NCBI GenBank assembly: GCA_002914845.1
Contig: JXTC01000120.1
Location: 699,858 to 763,857, forward strand
Direction: 5' to 3'
From: Trema orientale
Taxonomy: Eukaryota; Streptophyta; Magnoliopsida; Rosales; Cannabaceae
DNA length: 64,000 nucleotides
Shown piece after piece: positions 23,427-36,120 of this stretch. The notes beneath the pieces are model-generated. The model saw only the letters and a program-made list of their open reading frames with translations. It searched no databases and had not been told where the DNA came from. Position 1 is the first letter of the stretch. Each line of letters begins with the position of its first letter. Position numbers and translations under genes: made by a program.

Positions 23427-24647
23427 TACTAAAAAATACGAATTTTGAAGAAAAAGCGGTATTTTTAAATATTTATCGAAAATGTTACTTTTAAAAACAC
23501 TTTTAAAAAGTGATATTTTTTTAAATCAATCCAAAATTTTTCAAAAATTTCAGCCCATTCGAGATTTTTTAATTTTTTTTGGAATTTTGTAAGAAACCCA
23601 TTTATTTAAGTATGCATCATAATAAAAAGGTATAAAGAACGCAATTAGTATTTGAATCGGCAAGGAAATCAACTTCTACAATAATACATTACTAGTTAAT
23701 ACGACAACGCCAAGCTGGTGTGAAGAAAATGAAGGACGAATGCTAATTTTTAATTTATTATATAAGATTTGCCAAACAATTAATTAATACAAATCTGTTT
23801 GTTTCTGGAGTTATAACAATGGTGAGCAACTATTGTTGCAACAGTAGTATGCTAAAAACTAATTTTTAATTAAAAAAGACATTAATCAAAAAGAAAAAAC
23901 AAGAATTAAAGTGATACATAAGATTTTTACGTGGCTCTGTACTCCTACTTCATGGGCTACGCCAAGAGAATGAAAAATATTAGTAACAATTTTTAAAGTA
24001 TAAATACCAATTGACATATTTAAACTAGGACTTCTTCTTATTTATTGACACAATGTGTTTGACTCTATAAGTCCTACATTCTGTGAGTTCTATTCGATTT
24101 ACTTGATTTCAAACTCTTGAACTCTCTTCAAAGGCTGTATTAATCTTCTCTGCTTCGGTGTGACTTCAGTTATGCATATTTGTACTACCTTCAATGTTCT
24201 AAAACTTATCTTCTCCTGAAAATGCCCAGTTCTTCTCCCAAAGAACTTAATCACTCTCAGTTATAAAGATTTCTCAGGGCAATCATTCTAAGAACATAAA
24301 TGTCTCACACAAAAACTGATACCCAAAAAATCCTTGTACAAAAATTTTCTATTTCGCTCAATTTGGGCACGCCAATGCTTCAAGATCCTTGAGCTTTATA
24401 TAGGCAACATGTCTTGCTTCCCACTGCTATATAGAAAAAGAGTAATTTGAACGAAAATTTGCAATTGCTCAATCAAAAAGGAGCAAAATTGATTTGTTTT
24501 CAAATCTTGCTCTGTTGTTACAACAGTAGAAAACCACAAATAATGAGAAACTACGGGTTTGGGCAATATATATTCCAACATTTAAGTCTTTAAGAATATC
24601 TCACATACTTTAATTAGCATGTAGGAATATATAGAAACAGATCACAT
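23427..24647. other. Intergenic AT-rich DNA
   Basis: The first 150 bp continue the target interrupted by the solo LTR. The rest (24000-24600) may be eroded LTR sequence of the gypsy fragment that follows, but no matching second copy was seen. No gene recognised. Confidence 0.35.
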
Positions 24648-26082
24648 ACACTTGCATTGATTACAGGAAATTAAACTCTGCCACTCGAAAAAACCATTTC
24701 CCATTGCTATTTATTGATCAAATCTTAGAACGAGTAGCTGGACATCCCTTCTATTGCTTTCTTGACGGATATTCAGGATAATTAGATAGAGATAACAATA
24801 GAGGATCGAGAAAAAAGTACTTTTACATGCCCTTTTGGTACTTTTGCTTTCCATTTAGTTTATGTAATACCCCTGCTACATTTTAGCATTGCATGATGAG
24901 TATATTTTCTAATATGGTTGAAAAATGCAAAATTTTTATAGATGATTTGACAGTTTTTGGTGATTCTTTTGAATCATGACTACTTAACTTGAAAACTGTT
25001 TTGAGTAGGTGTGAAGAAAAAGGTCTTATACTAAACTGGGAAAAATGTCATTTCATGATATCTTCTGGGATTATTTTGGGGCATATTGTGTCTGAAAGAG
25101 GAATAGAGGTTGACAAGTCAAAAGTTGAGTTGATCTCTAAATTACCTACCCCCAAAATAGTAAGCGATGTACTTGGACATGCTGGATTCTATAGAAGGTT
25201 TATACAAAATTTTTCTACCATATCTCGACCATTGTGCAACCTCTTGGCTAAAGAAACTGAGTTCAATTGGACTCTGGAGTACGATGAAGCATTCAAAATA
25301 CTCGTTGCCAAACTTACTTCTACTTCTATTATGCAGTCGCCCAATTAGAACCTGCCATTTGAAATTATGTGTGACGCAAACAATTACGCCATAGGAGCTG
25401 TCCTTGGTCAACAAAGGGAGGGGAAGTCCTTTGTTGTTTATTACACTTGTAGGACCTTAAACAGTGCTCAAATGAATTATTCTACTTCTGAAAAAACACT
25501 ACTAGCTGTTGTCTTTGCCTTAGATAAATTTCGTGCATACATTATTGGTCCACCTATCACTGTGTTTACTGACCATGCAGCCCTCAAGTACCTTCTTTCT
25601 AAGAAGGATGCTAAGGCTCGCTTGATTAGGTGGATTCTTTTGTTGCAAGAATTCGATCTTACAATCAAGGATAAAAAATGTGTTGAAAATGTTATGACTG
25701 ATCATTTATCTCGTCTAGAATTCAATGATTCAGCTGAAGGTCCACCCATCCGAGACGACTTCCCTGATGAACACTTGTTTGCTGTTAGCCAAGTACCATG
25801 GTATGCGCACATTGTCAACTACTTGGTTTCCGGTGAAATTCTATCGATCTGGAATATACAAGACAAGCATAAGTTCTTGGTCGAGGTAAGAATTTTTTAT
25901 TGGAATGATCCTTACTTGTTTAAGTATTGTCCTGACCAAACTATGAGAAGATGTATTCCAGAAACTGAGATGAATAGTATTTTGAACTTCTGTCATTCTG
26001 AGGCATGTGGTGGTCATTTCTCAATAGAAAAGACTACTACAAAGATTTCACAGTATGGTCACTATTGTTGCAATAGCAGCTG
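24648..26082 (+). pseudogene. Ty3/gypsy RT, RNase H and start of integrase, degraded
   Basis: Reads CIDYRKLNSATRK (24653), FIDQILERVAGHPFYCFLDGYSG (about 24708-24775), a frameshifted stretch, the FIDDLTVFGDSF block carrying the catalytic Asp pair (about 24937), then GLILNWEKCHF and GHAGFYRRFIQNFS. After a stop at 25347 comes RNase H with the start of MCDANNYAIGAVLGQ and FTDHAALKYLL, and DHLSRLE ending the RNase H. It stops at the integrase zinc-binding start (ACGGHFS, about 26005). The PIRDDFPDEHLF linker resembles the Athila lineage. No LTRs were identified beside it. Confidence 0.88.
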
Positions 26083-26932
26083 ACTATTTCAGGAAAAAAA
26101 AACGAAACCAGGTTTAACTTCAAGTTACCCTTACACGTATCCTGCTGCTTGACTTTAGTCAATAGCTTTTAAGAAATTAGACCATAGAACACAATATGAT
26201 AACGTGTGAGAAAAATCAATTTGGAAAAAAAAAAAAAAAAAAAAGCGAAATCACATATGGAAACTTTCAAGTTTCCTTCTTCTTTCTGAAAAATATTCCT
26301 ATAGAATATTCCAAATAACAAATATGGCAAATAGTCAATTGAGTAATATTACCATATTATAATCATCTCAATTAAGCAAATGACAACTACTCAAAACAAA
26401 AATTAGAATTAAAGAAGAATATCAAATAAGATGCCAACACAAAAAAGTAAAAAATGATCCAAAAATAAGTTTGTCAGGGAAAATGTTTTAATTGTTTGAG
26501 TAATAATGGATATATTGTAATCTTTTGAAAGAAGTATGTATAAAATTAACACGATGTTAAAAAACATTATCGATAAATACTGCATAACATGTTCAATTTT
26601 ATAAGAAAATACAAATGCAATATTATTCAACTTCAAAAAGAGAAAAAGAGCAAAGAAAAAGAAAAAAAAATGATGTAGTTCATCAAAATTTTGTCAACCT
26701 TCTATCTTGCTTGTGCAACTAGAACAATTAATAAGTCACAGTTGTATACGAAACTATTAAAGTCATGAAAGTCAACTCTCACGAATTGGTTTCAAAATTT
26801 AATATAGACTTTAGTCCCTACATATGTATCTTGCTCAATCACACACAATTGAGCATGATTGAGTTGTCTCACTCTACTTATTATAATGGTATATTTTTTT
26901 TTCTTAAATTATTATAATGATATATATATATA
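26083..26932. other. AT-rich spacer
   Basis: Contains a long A-run (26224-26243) and simple AT sequence. Nothing coding was recognised. Confidence 0.4.
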
Positions 26933-27154
26933 TCCAGTAGGTTTTTTTTTTTACATATGCATAGGTATCAATTAGGCTAATGAAATTTTTTTTTGCCTAT
27001 TTTTTTATATTAGAAAGTAAGAGAGAGAAATAGCATTAATGATGCACGTCTTTTCATGCACATCATTATAGCCGTTAGATCACCATTAGATGATGATCCA
27101 ACGGCTAAAAAAAAGAATACTTACACATAGGTAAAAAAAAAAATACCTACTGGA
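26933..27154. mobile_element. Short TIR element (MITE), about 220 bp
   Basis: Left end tccagtaggtttttttttt and right end, inverse tccagtaggtatttttttt, continue into acatatgcata/acctatgtgta. The centre has an inner palindrome (agccgttagatcacc ... gatgatccaacggct). No clear target duplication is seen because the left flank is an AT run. Confidence 0.65.
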
Positions 27155-27186
27155 TTGGCAACCATATATATATGTGTGTGTGTATT

Positions 27187-27341
27187 TGGGCACAAATGTA
27201 GTCCCTTTGAAAGAATCAGTCTCGTTCATGATTTGATCGACACATATTACATTTTTCCAATACCATGTTGGTTAAAATGTGATCTACGTTGACCAAATCA
27301 TAGAAAGAGACGGTCCCCTCAAAGGGATTACATCCAAAATC
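27187..27341. repeat. Small inverted repeat
   Basis: The arms cacaaatgtagtccctttga (27190) and tcaaagggattacatcc (27319) are inverse copies. Inner arms atcagtctcgttcatgatttg and caaatcatagaaagagac extend them. Probably a small foldback MITE next to the following element. Confidence 0.5.
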
Positions 27342-27344
27342 TAT

Positions 27345-27704
27345 GGCCCCGTTTGTTTCAACCATTCTATTCCATTGGAATAGAAAATCCATTTGAATGT
27401 CTGTTTGTTTCAACAATTCAGTTTTTCCATTCAAATGATCTTTTAAAATGTGTGTTTGTTTCAACAAGTCAGTTTTTCTATTCAAATGGTCCATCCAAAA
27501 AGTTAACCATTGGAATGGTTTTTTTGTATCTTGAATGAGAATGGAGGGGAGGAGGTGTTTTTGAATGGTCCATTCCAATGCTCCCATTCTAATTACAACA
27601 TATTCCACTATTTTTTCTATTCAAATGTCTCCCATTCCAATAATAACACATTCCACAATTTCTATTCAAATACACACATTCAAATAAGCGAACCAAACAG
27701 GCCC
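27345..27704. mobile_element. MITE, PIF/Harbinger- or hAT-like, 360 bp
   Basis: Left end ggccccgtttgtttc and right end gaaccaaacaggccc are inverted. The flanks share tat (27342-27344 and 27705-27707), which may be a 3-bp duplication. The interior repeats ccattccaatg and ctattcaaatg in both orientations. A decayed relative lies at 44950-45308. Confidence 0.6.
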
Positions 27705-27707
27705 TAT

Positions 27708-28328
27708 ATATTCCTATCAAAATATATGTATATGTAATGTATTCTTAAAAAAAATAAAAAAAAATCTTATTCAATGGCGTAAGATATTTGTAGCCTAAAG
27801 AAGGTCGAAAAAAAAAAAACTCTAACATAAAAAGATAAAAAAACTCCGCATATAATTAAAATTTTCATGATGAATACCTATCTCTTCTAATGCAACTACG
27901 AGGCTGTAAATGTGAAGGCTTTTCGCTAGTTGTCTCATAGTACTTGAGAAGACTTGGCACTCAATTTGGGGGAAGTCACGGACTTCTATTTAACTTTTAT
28001 TTTTTATTCTGCTTTGAAGAGGAAAACCATGAGGTCATTTGAGTTTCTGAAAAAAAGTACCTGCGTAGATATAGATATTCATGTTAGAAAAATTATTGCA
28101 AGTAATAATAAATCTAGAAATAAAAATAAAACAATATTATAATTATAATATTATAATTATAATATATGATGTAATAAATTACGATTATTTAACTACTAGA
28201 ATAATAATAATTATCATAAAAATAAATCAAATAATGTAACAAAATAAATTGTAATTAATTTATTATAATAATAATCACGATAAAATGACCAAAATAACAA
28301 AGGAGTTGAAGAAAACCAAACCGAGTCT
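27708..28328. other. AT-rich spacer
   Basis: Includes an attataattataat run near 28135-28165 and many A-runs. No gene recognised. Confidence 0.4.
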
Positions 28329-29015
28329 TGTGTTTCACACAATTTCTTTAAAACAGATATGCCTCCTCACCGGGGTGCTTAGAGGAATGTCAACAGCGTC
28401 TATTTCTCAGGATAAAACGGTCCACAAATAACGACATCGCACCAACTTGCTACTCACAACGAACTGAGCAATGCCCAAACTCTATCACCAGAACTTAAGA
28501 GAGCTCGACCACACCAAAAGAAAGAACTTAAACTCTCTAACTACTAACTAACTATTTCTTAACCGCCATAGAGAGGAATACGCTAAGAAATGTTTTAGTG
28601 TGTATAAAAGTGAAAGAGAAGGTCTCTTTTTATAGTGTTCATGGGGGAACCAAGGCATTAACATCCTATTAATATGGTTGAAAAATATTTGTCTATTATA
28701 ATATAACAGTAACAGCCCATTAATATGGTTGAAAAATGTTTGTCTATTAGAACATAATAGCAATAACCCATTAATATGGCTGAAAAATATTTGGCTGTTA
28801 CAACATAACAACTAAAAATATTTTTGGTTGTTACCTCAGCTTTATGAGGCTAAATAATGGCCCAAAATGAATTTGTAACTCTAATATGTTACAAATCCAA
28901 TTCTAAAACCTTCTCACTTTAGGTTTTATTTTCTCATTCACTCAAGCTCTATTTTAGGTATTTTCATGCCTCAAAATAGCTATTTATAATGGTTTTCCAA
29001 ACCATTTTTCTAACA
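28329..29015 (-). repeat. 3' LTR of the minus-strand copia element
   Basis: On the minus strand the purine tract atgtggggaat (29016-29026) is followed by TGTTAGAAAAATGG, the LTR start. A TATA-like ctataaaaagag lies near 28630-28642, and the LTR ends near GAAACACA (28329). The first 175 bp match the truncated partner at 35408-35598. Inside, 28672-28830 holds three tandem copies of a unit of about 58 bp (cattaatatggttgaaaaat...). The left limit is approximate. Confidence 0.7.
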
Positions 29016-29593
29016 ATTCCCCACATGAATGAAATTGACGACCTAAGACGTGACAGACTTGGAGATAGAATTTAACGATCGAAACCTGCATAGAATTGGT
29101 AGGTGTTACCCTTTGAACTTTCCCTTGTGAAAATACGTTTACTTTACTAACTAAACAGTAGACGAGATGTCCTTGAACTGTTCTGTCATTTGTGTAAATA
29201 ATAATGTATCTCATACAGGAGTCTTCCTGATACTTTTTCAGTTCTCACTGTTATGTTCGTTTTAGTCATGAACATACACCTGCTTCTGTAAGAGTTTAAT
29301 AAGAATTCCGCCCTAACAATTCTCTTAGAAGCGGCCCTACTTCTCTCTCATATAGGTGATCTCTTAATTAAGAGTAACTCGTATTACTCCGCTGGAAACT
29401 CTATTTTTGATGCATAAAAATCATTAAAAGTATAGCTCAACCTTTCGTTTTATGGGCATCACTGTTTCATCATAGGAATGGACACGGAAAAATCCCCATA
29501 GTGGTCCAACACAGTCTTTATAATTTAGTTGTCCCTTTTGAACTTAGATCTTGGGATCTCCAGTCAACTAGGTTGGGTATCCACTGTATCGAC

Positions 29594-29741
29594 CTATTCT
29601 TTCATAGGCTTTAGTCCTATTCTCCTTGATAACTTTTCAACTAACTCTCTATTTAACCCTTTGGTTAGCGGATCCGCAATGTTATTTTTTGACTTTACAT
29701 AATCTACAGAGATAATCCCAGTTGAGAGTACTTGTCGAATA

Positions 29742-29788
<47 letters not shown>

Positions 29789-30915
29789 GCTCTGTACTCT
29801 TCCAATTGCAGATTGACTATCACAATGTATGCAAATTGCAGGCACTGGCTTTGGCCATCTTGGAATATCCTCTAATAAGTGATGGAGCCATTCTGCTTCT
29901 TCCCAACATTTATCCAGTGCAATAAACTCAGATTCCATAGTGGATCTGGCAATAACAGTTTGTTTCGAGGATTTCTATGATACTGCTATACCTCATAGTA
30001 TGAACACATAACCACTAGTAGACTTTGAGTCTTTAATATTAGATATCCAATTCGCATCACTATAACCTTCAAGTACTGAGGGATATCTTGTATAGTGCAG
30101 TCCATAATTTCGTGTAAACCATAAGTACTTTAATACTCTTATAATCCCTTGCCAATGTTCAGCTCCAGGATTATTTGTGTATCTACTTAGTTTACTAACT
30201 GCATAGGTGATATTTGGTCTTGTACAGCTCATCAAGTATATTACACTGCCTATCACTCTAGAGTGTTCTACTTGAGAAACACTCTTTCCTTTATTCTTGG
30301 ATAAACGTAAAGTTAAATCTATTGATGTTTTGGCAACTCCATCGAATTTTCCAAGAATATTGTCCACATAATGTGACTGACTTAAAACAATCCCATGTGA
30401 AACTCTTGAGATTTTTATTTCTAAAGTCAAATCTTGAATTCAACATATTTTGAGTAGATTTGATCATTTTATCATTACTACCAACAATGAGCATGTCATC
30501 AACATAAAGACACAAAATGACATAGCCATTTTCAGTATCTTTGACATATACACATTTGTCACATTCATTGATTTTAAATTTATTAGCTTTCATAGCACTA
30601 TCAAATTTTTCATGCCATTGTTTCAGGGCTTGTTTTAATCCATACAATGATTTTACCAACTTATAAACTTTCTTTTCCTGCCCTGGTACAGAAAAACTTT
30701 TAAATTGTTCAATGTAGATCTCTTCTTCTAGATCTCTATTTAGAAAGGCTGTTTTTATATCCATTTGGTGTATTTCGAGATTCCGTAGAGCGGCAATCGC
30801 GAGCACCATCTGAATGGAATTTATTCTCATCACAGGAGAATAAGAGTCAAAGTAGTCCAGGCCTTCTTCTGTCTATAGTCTTTAATTACAAGTCTTACCT
30901 TGTATTTATCAATCG
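29594..30915 (-). pseudogene. Ty1/copia reverse transcriptase and RNase H, degraded
   Basis: Read from 30915 down: DKYKVRLVIKDYRQKK, a frameshift, MDIKTAFLNRDLEEEIY, VYKLVKSLYGLKQALKQW, and ILCLYVDDMLIVGSND with the catalytic Asp pair. After a frameshift near 30430 come [29 protein letters not shown] and [19 protein letters not shown]. RNase H follows after a break (MESEFIALDKCWEEAEWL, DSQSAIGRVQS) and ends at NNIADPLTKGL. Upstream coding sequence is cut off at about 30918, where foreign DNA begins. Confidence 0.92.
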
Positions 30916-30917
30916 AT

Positions 30918-33527
30918 CCAGCTCACATGGTCGATCATAGTCTACAAATCTGGGGTGCAGCAGAGCTATAACAAAGACGATCGACAGTAAGAGCCAGTGG
31001 AAAAGAAACCAAAATTGAATGTAAATAATTGACATGTATTAGTAACTAGCAAGGTACCATATAATCCATACCCCCACTTTAAAAACCATAACAAGCTACC
31101 TAGTATAGTAGTGGAAAACCCAAAGTTGCTAGTTAAAACAAGGTGAATCTTCAGGTTTTATTCAATTTACAAAAGAAAAACGAGTTGTAGCTTTTACAAT
31201 TACAAACTTTATTCACAACAATTATACAATTTACATCCAACTAAACAAGTACATTTGCCAAGACCAGAAACACAAAAACCTAGTAAATCGTAGCAACTAA
31301 AACTAATAAGCATAAAAAATAAAGTATGTCATAGTGAGAAAAACAACTAAATACCTTGCAATTGGCCACCAAATCCATCATTTGACCCCCAAAACTCAAT
31401 GCCCAAATAGCGAAAGACTCTTCAATAGAAACCATAACTTAATCGAACCCCAAATCAACAAGTTTAGCTCTAAAGATACAGCTCACTGAAACTTTAAATC
31501 ACATAGCTATTGGTGTGTCAATTTCACTGACACTTCAAATCATATCTCAAGGTTAAAGGTACAGCTCCAAGCATTATTATGGTTCTGTTCCCATATCAGA
31601 AACAAAAATTTAAACTTTATCATCTAATAATTATATAGAATCCTTTATAATTTTGGGAGGAACACTATAAAGAAAAAGGAAGTATATGAAGAAGAAGTAC
31701 ATGTGTACAATTTGAGGACATAAGCACATATGTCCATAATCTATATGGTTCTAGAGAGTAAATGACTATTTCCCTACAATATATTATGTTAGCCATTATA
31801 ATCTCAATATCTCTTCGAAAGCTTCAGTACTATCTTTCTACTTACAAGAAAACATTTCAGCATAAATAATTTATGTATATGAACGAACTATTTTTCTTTC
31901 AAGAGACAATTAAAATTGAACAAAAGCAAATGTAAATGAAATATATTCATATGAGGATTATATTCCAGTATGAATTGACCCTTTTGAGGCGTTACAATTA
32001 GAATCGATATAACCACATTTTTTTCAATAAAAGAAGATAGCAGTATCTCTCTATTTGTAGCAAGCCAACCTTCACAAATTTTAAAAGTAGAGGTCTTCTT
32101 GAACAGAGCTTATCCCTATGAGCATAACCTCAAAATATGGAATATTTATAATTTTCACAACCCACATGAAATATTTACTAGCTTAGACTGAACAATGAAT
32201 TTTAAAGACAGAAGCAAACACAAAATCACGGAAAAATAAGAGAAAAAAACGAATTCAGTAAAGCAAAAGGGTATTGTGATATATATCTAATTTATCCTAT
32301 AATGAATCCAATTTATCCCATAGTAAAAGTTACTAGAAACAAAAGACATAAAGCTACCCTGTAAATTGATACCAAAATCAACTATACACCCACCAACCCA
32401 TTGTTTTAAATCAATTAATATTCTGAAACCCCCATGTTCTCAGAACAAAGGCCATGAGCATTTGAGTATGAGTTTTATACCCAAACCCGAAAAAGGTTAA
32501 AGGCTCCATTTTGTCATATTCATTCATTCTATCTACCTAGTTTTCTTCTCCAATTTCTCCGTTTTGACTCTGTACAACTCAATCCAAAGATTTGTAATCC
32601 AAAGAATACTGGTCGTGAGCACCACAATAATCTAAAAACCCAAACCCACCTGGGAATGACACCATCGGCTGTGGTGCTTAAGAATAACAAGCCCATTTGG
32701 TAAAAAGTAAGGCCACGTGAAACCACAGACGACCAAGTATAAAGCATAGAAAGGAGGTGATAAGAGATCGTACACTTTAGCGGCGAACTCAACATTGCCT
32801 CTCCTGGCATTGGCGAGCATCGACATGTTCTGGTAGAAGCTGGAGACCTCGACGAGGATGAGGAGGAAGAGAATGGCGAAGGTGCCATGAGAGATGAGGT
32901 ACCAGCACATGACGAAAACGAAGAGAGTGGCTAAGTGGTGGCCGATGAAGAACAAGTCTCCAGGGAAAAAGATGATGTAGTGAAGACTTATAAGGAAGTA
33001 AGCGATGCTACAGTCGAGAACTAGATTCTGGAACTCTGTGTTGGGGGAAGCGAATCCGCGATTCGGGTCGGCAAATATAGCTTCGGCGGCTAAGAAAACT
33101 GCAAGTGTGCTGTGAAAGAAGGAGATTAAGCAGCTTGATGCTTCGGGTCAGATCGTAGGGCTCCAATTGCGGAAGACGACGAGTTGGGCTATAAGATAGA
33201 TGAAGACGAAGAAAAAGAGGAAAAAATAGAGAGTCAGACTAGACTGAGAGAGAGCAATGAGTCTCAGGTTGGAGTTTGAGACCTTATACAAGGCCCCTAT
33301 CTCGGCACCTGCCGAGGAAGTTATATCACAGCGCCTAAAAAGGGCAGTGTAAAATAAAACTAACGGTGCCTCACAGGCGCCGTTGAAGCAATACATGTAT
33401 CACGGTGCCTTTTGAGCACCGTGGTACGTTATGTGATATCGCAGCACCTTTAAGGCGTCGTGGTTGATCTGGTGCCTACCACAGCGCGTCCGTACGCGTG
33501 CTGTGATAGACACTATTTTTAGTAGTG
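30918..33527. mobile_element. CACTA-type element carrying a TLC gene, left end lost
   Basis: The right end, ...tatttttagtagtg at 33514-33527, is the inverse of a CACTACTAAAAATA terminus and cuts the copia integrase immediately after the residues ETTH. The last 250 bp hold repeated cacagcgcc/ggcgctgtg-type motifs in both orientations, a subterminal array different from that of the elements at 3025 and 47874. No CACTA terminus was found near 30918. Together with the missing copia segment, this suggests a deletion removed the left end. Confidence 0.6.
32533..33262 (-). pseudogene. TLC-domain membrane protein gene, captured and broken
   Basis: The minus-strand reading matches plant TLC (TRAM/LAG1/CLN8) domain proteins almost end to end. 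It has a hydrophobic first segment ending in AQLVVFRNWSP, then PEASSCLISFFHSTLAVFLA, ASPNTEFQNLVLD, then SIAYFLISLHYIIFFPGD. IGHHLATLFVFVMCWYLISH follows, and later LLSPPFYALYLVVCG. The final membrane segment and a KLEKKTR-type basic tail end at a TAG at 32533. It has a nonsense codon just after NWSPTI (about 33150) and two frameshifts (about 32700 and 32640), so it is a pseudogene. No introns are visible. It lies within the CACTA-type insert at 30918-33527. Confidence 0.85.
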
Positions 33528-35400
33528 TGTGGTTTCTTGTATGATTTTATATTGTGCACGAATTTCCTCAAAAAGTGAATCATACTCTACATCTCGATCA
33601 CTTCTTAGCACTTTAATTTTCTTATTGAGTTGATTCTTAACCTCATTCTTATAGAGAACAAACTTCTCTATAGCTTCGTCTTTGGATTTTAGCAAATACA
33701 CATAATAGTATTTTGTATTATCATCGACAAAAGTAATAAAATACTTATTGTTTCCCCTTGTTTGTATAAATTTTAAATTACAAATATCACTGTGAATTAG
33801 ATCAAGGGATTTAGTGTTCCTCTCAATACTTTAAAATGATAACCTAGACAGTTTTGCCTTAACACAAGTTTCACACTTATATTTTGAATCAATATTGAAA
33901 GCAGGTATGTAATTTAAGTTAATTAATCTACGCAAAGTATCATAATTAATGTATCCTAGTGTACCATGCCATACATCAAAAGACTCAAGCAAATAAGCAG
34001 AAGAGCTAGTTTTATTATTATTTGGCTTAATAGTCATTACATTCAGTTTAAAAAGCCCATCACATACGTAGCTCTTTCCCACATACAATTCACTCTTATA
34101 CAAAACTACTTTATCTGACTCGAACACCATGTGGAATCCATGTTTATTTAGCAACGAATCAGATACTAAGTTCTTGCGGATCTCTGGCACATACAATACA
34201 TTGTTTAGAGCCAGTTCCTTTCCAGAGGTCATCTTCAAGATCATCTTACCTTGGTCTTCGACAGTGAAAATGTCAGAGTTTCCCATAAATAACTTATCCT
34301 CATTCTCAAGTGGTTTAAAAGAAGTGAACAATTCTTTGTCAGAGTATACGTGCCAAGTGGCACCGGTGTCAAGCCATCATTCTTTGAGATTAGACGCTAC
34401 TAGGTTCACTTCAGAAACTACTGCATAGAGGTCTATTTCAGAAACCTTTTGTGTAATTTCATCTAGTACGTTGGCTTCATTCTTCTTTTTCTTTGGAAGT
34501 TAATAGTCTGAAACTTTGTGAGACATTTTATCACAGTTGAACTACTTCTCTTAGAATTTCTGCTTCTTGCCTACTCTACCTTTAGGCCTTAACTTTTGGC
34601 TTGGCTTTTTCAGTTTATTCTTCTTGGCTTTAGAGCCTTAAGAATATTCTACAATATTTGCCTTAGCCATAGGCGTACTGGACGATGCTCCTGACTTTTC
34701 AGCACGTCTGTTGTCTTCCTCAATGCGAAGTCACAAAATAAGCTCTTCAAAGTTCATTGCCTTTCGCTTATATTTGAGGTAGTTCTTGAAATCTTTCTAT
34801 GCAGGGAGTAGCTTTTCAATGACAGTATTTACTTGGAAGGATTCACATATGACCATCCCCTTAGCCTGAATCTCATGGAGAATCAATTATAACTCTTGAA
34901 CTTGACTAATTACTGTTTTAGAGTCAACCATTTTAAAGTCTAGGAAGCGTCCTATTACAAATTTGTTATATCCAGCACTCAGTCTTATATTTATGGTCAA
35001 GTAACTCTCATAATTCTTTTGCCTTCTTCTTATTACGATATACGCTATATAAAGAATCGGTCAAACCGTTCATTACATAGTTACGGCACAGGTAGTCAGA
35101 CTATTTCCAAGCATCAACCGCAGCGATGACTTAGAAGTTTTGCTCATTATTGTTGGCATTTGGAGTCTCCTCAGCCAAGAACCTCACAAGGTTTAATGTG
35201 GTCAGATAGAATAACATCTTCTGTTGCCATATTTTGAAATACAATCCATTGAACTTCTCAGGCTTCTCTCTGTGGTACACTGCTAGTACCACAGGAGTCA
35301 CAACAGGAGTTGGCATTCAAGCCATAACAGGAATAGGCACATGGGCCATAGCAGGAGTAGACCCTTGGGCCACAACAATATTATTTGATTCAGTTGCCAT
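33528..35400 (-). pseudogene. copia gag, protease and integrase start, degraded
   Basis: The gag begins near 35399 (MATESNNIVVAQG) and includes EKFNGLYFKIWQQKMLFYL, the usual copia gag start. The middle is full of stops. The protease and pre-integrase region is open at 33831-34331: NVLYVPEIRKNLVS and FDVWHGTLGYINYDTLRRL, with the zinc-binding CETCVKAK at the end. The integrase core continues at 33519-33701 (KVLRSDRDVEYDS) and is cut at ETTH by the CACTA-type terminus. Confidence 0.88.
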
Positions 35401-35407
35401 TTTTGAA

Positions 35408-35598
35408 AAGAATCTCAGCTTTATGAGGTTAAATAATGGTCCAAAATGAATTTTGTAACTCCAGTATGTTACATATCCAATTCTAGAATCTTCTTATTTT
35501 GGGTTTCAATTTCTCATTCACCAAGCTCCATTTTAGGCATTTTCGTACCTCAAAATGGCAATTTATAATGGTTTTCTAAACCATTTTTCCAATAATTC
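35408..35598 (-). repeat. Remnant of 5' LTR of the minus-strand copia
   Basis: Matches 28838-29013 (agctttatgaggctaaataa through tggttttccaaaccattttt) with about 85-90 percent identity by eye. Only the outer part of the LTR survives. Confidence 0.8.
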
Positions 35599-35600
35599 AT

Positions 35601-36120
35601 GCTTAGTATGTATTGTGGAATATAATTTTGAGAGTACATGTATATTTTTATTGAATAATACACCCTCCAAACACCACTAAAAAAAATAAAAAAATTGAAA
35701 CTCTCATTTAGAAACATGTCAAAAAAAATGTTTTTTTGTGATTTAATTTCTTATTATAAATGGTGACATTTAATGAAAAAGTGTTGCTAAAGATATTTAA
35801 TATGAGTACAAAAGGTAACTTGCTACTTTTTAGCAAACTTAAACAAAAGACAACATTTTTTCTGAAAAAAAAACATTGCCACTTTGTTATAATGTTAAAT
35901 AGGCAACATTTTTCTAGAAAGTGTGACCTCTTGCAAATCCTAACTAATATTTTTTCTCGCTCGTCAAAATCACACAGCCACCGTAGTCACACTAGCCAAA
36001 CTTTTTGGCTCAGAGAGAGAAAGAGAGGGTTGAGAGACAATGGCGAAAAAGAAGTTGAGTGTTGCCATACGTCCCTTTTTTGGTAATACTCAAGTAAGCT
36101 AACACTTTTTTTTAAGTTAT
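35601..36120. other. AT-rich spacer with gcaacattttt-type repeats
   Basis: Between 35765 and 35940 short phrases such as ggtaacttgc/gcaacattttt recur, as in non-autonomous DNA elements, but the ends could not be fixed. The open frame at 35760-36086 has no recognisable domain. Confidence 0.35.

Larger units (their letters stand above)
28329..35600 (-). mobile_element. Ty1/copia element, minus strand, interrupted
   Basis: Assembled from the 3' LTR (28329-29015), RT/RNase H (29594-30915), a foreign insert (30918-33527), the integrase, protease and gag remnants (33528-35400), and a 190-bp remnant of the 5' LTR (35408-35598). About 0.9 kb that should join the integrase to the RT is missing, so the insertion was accompanied or followed by a deletion. 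The 5' LTR lacks most of its length and the primer-binding site, with the gag ATG only about 10 bp inside. Confidence 0.8.

Noticed and set aside
32529-32955. Treating the TLC-domain sequence as a live gene
   Set aside because: A stop codon and two frameshifts break it and it lies within a transposon; it is annotated as a pseudogene.
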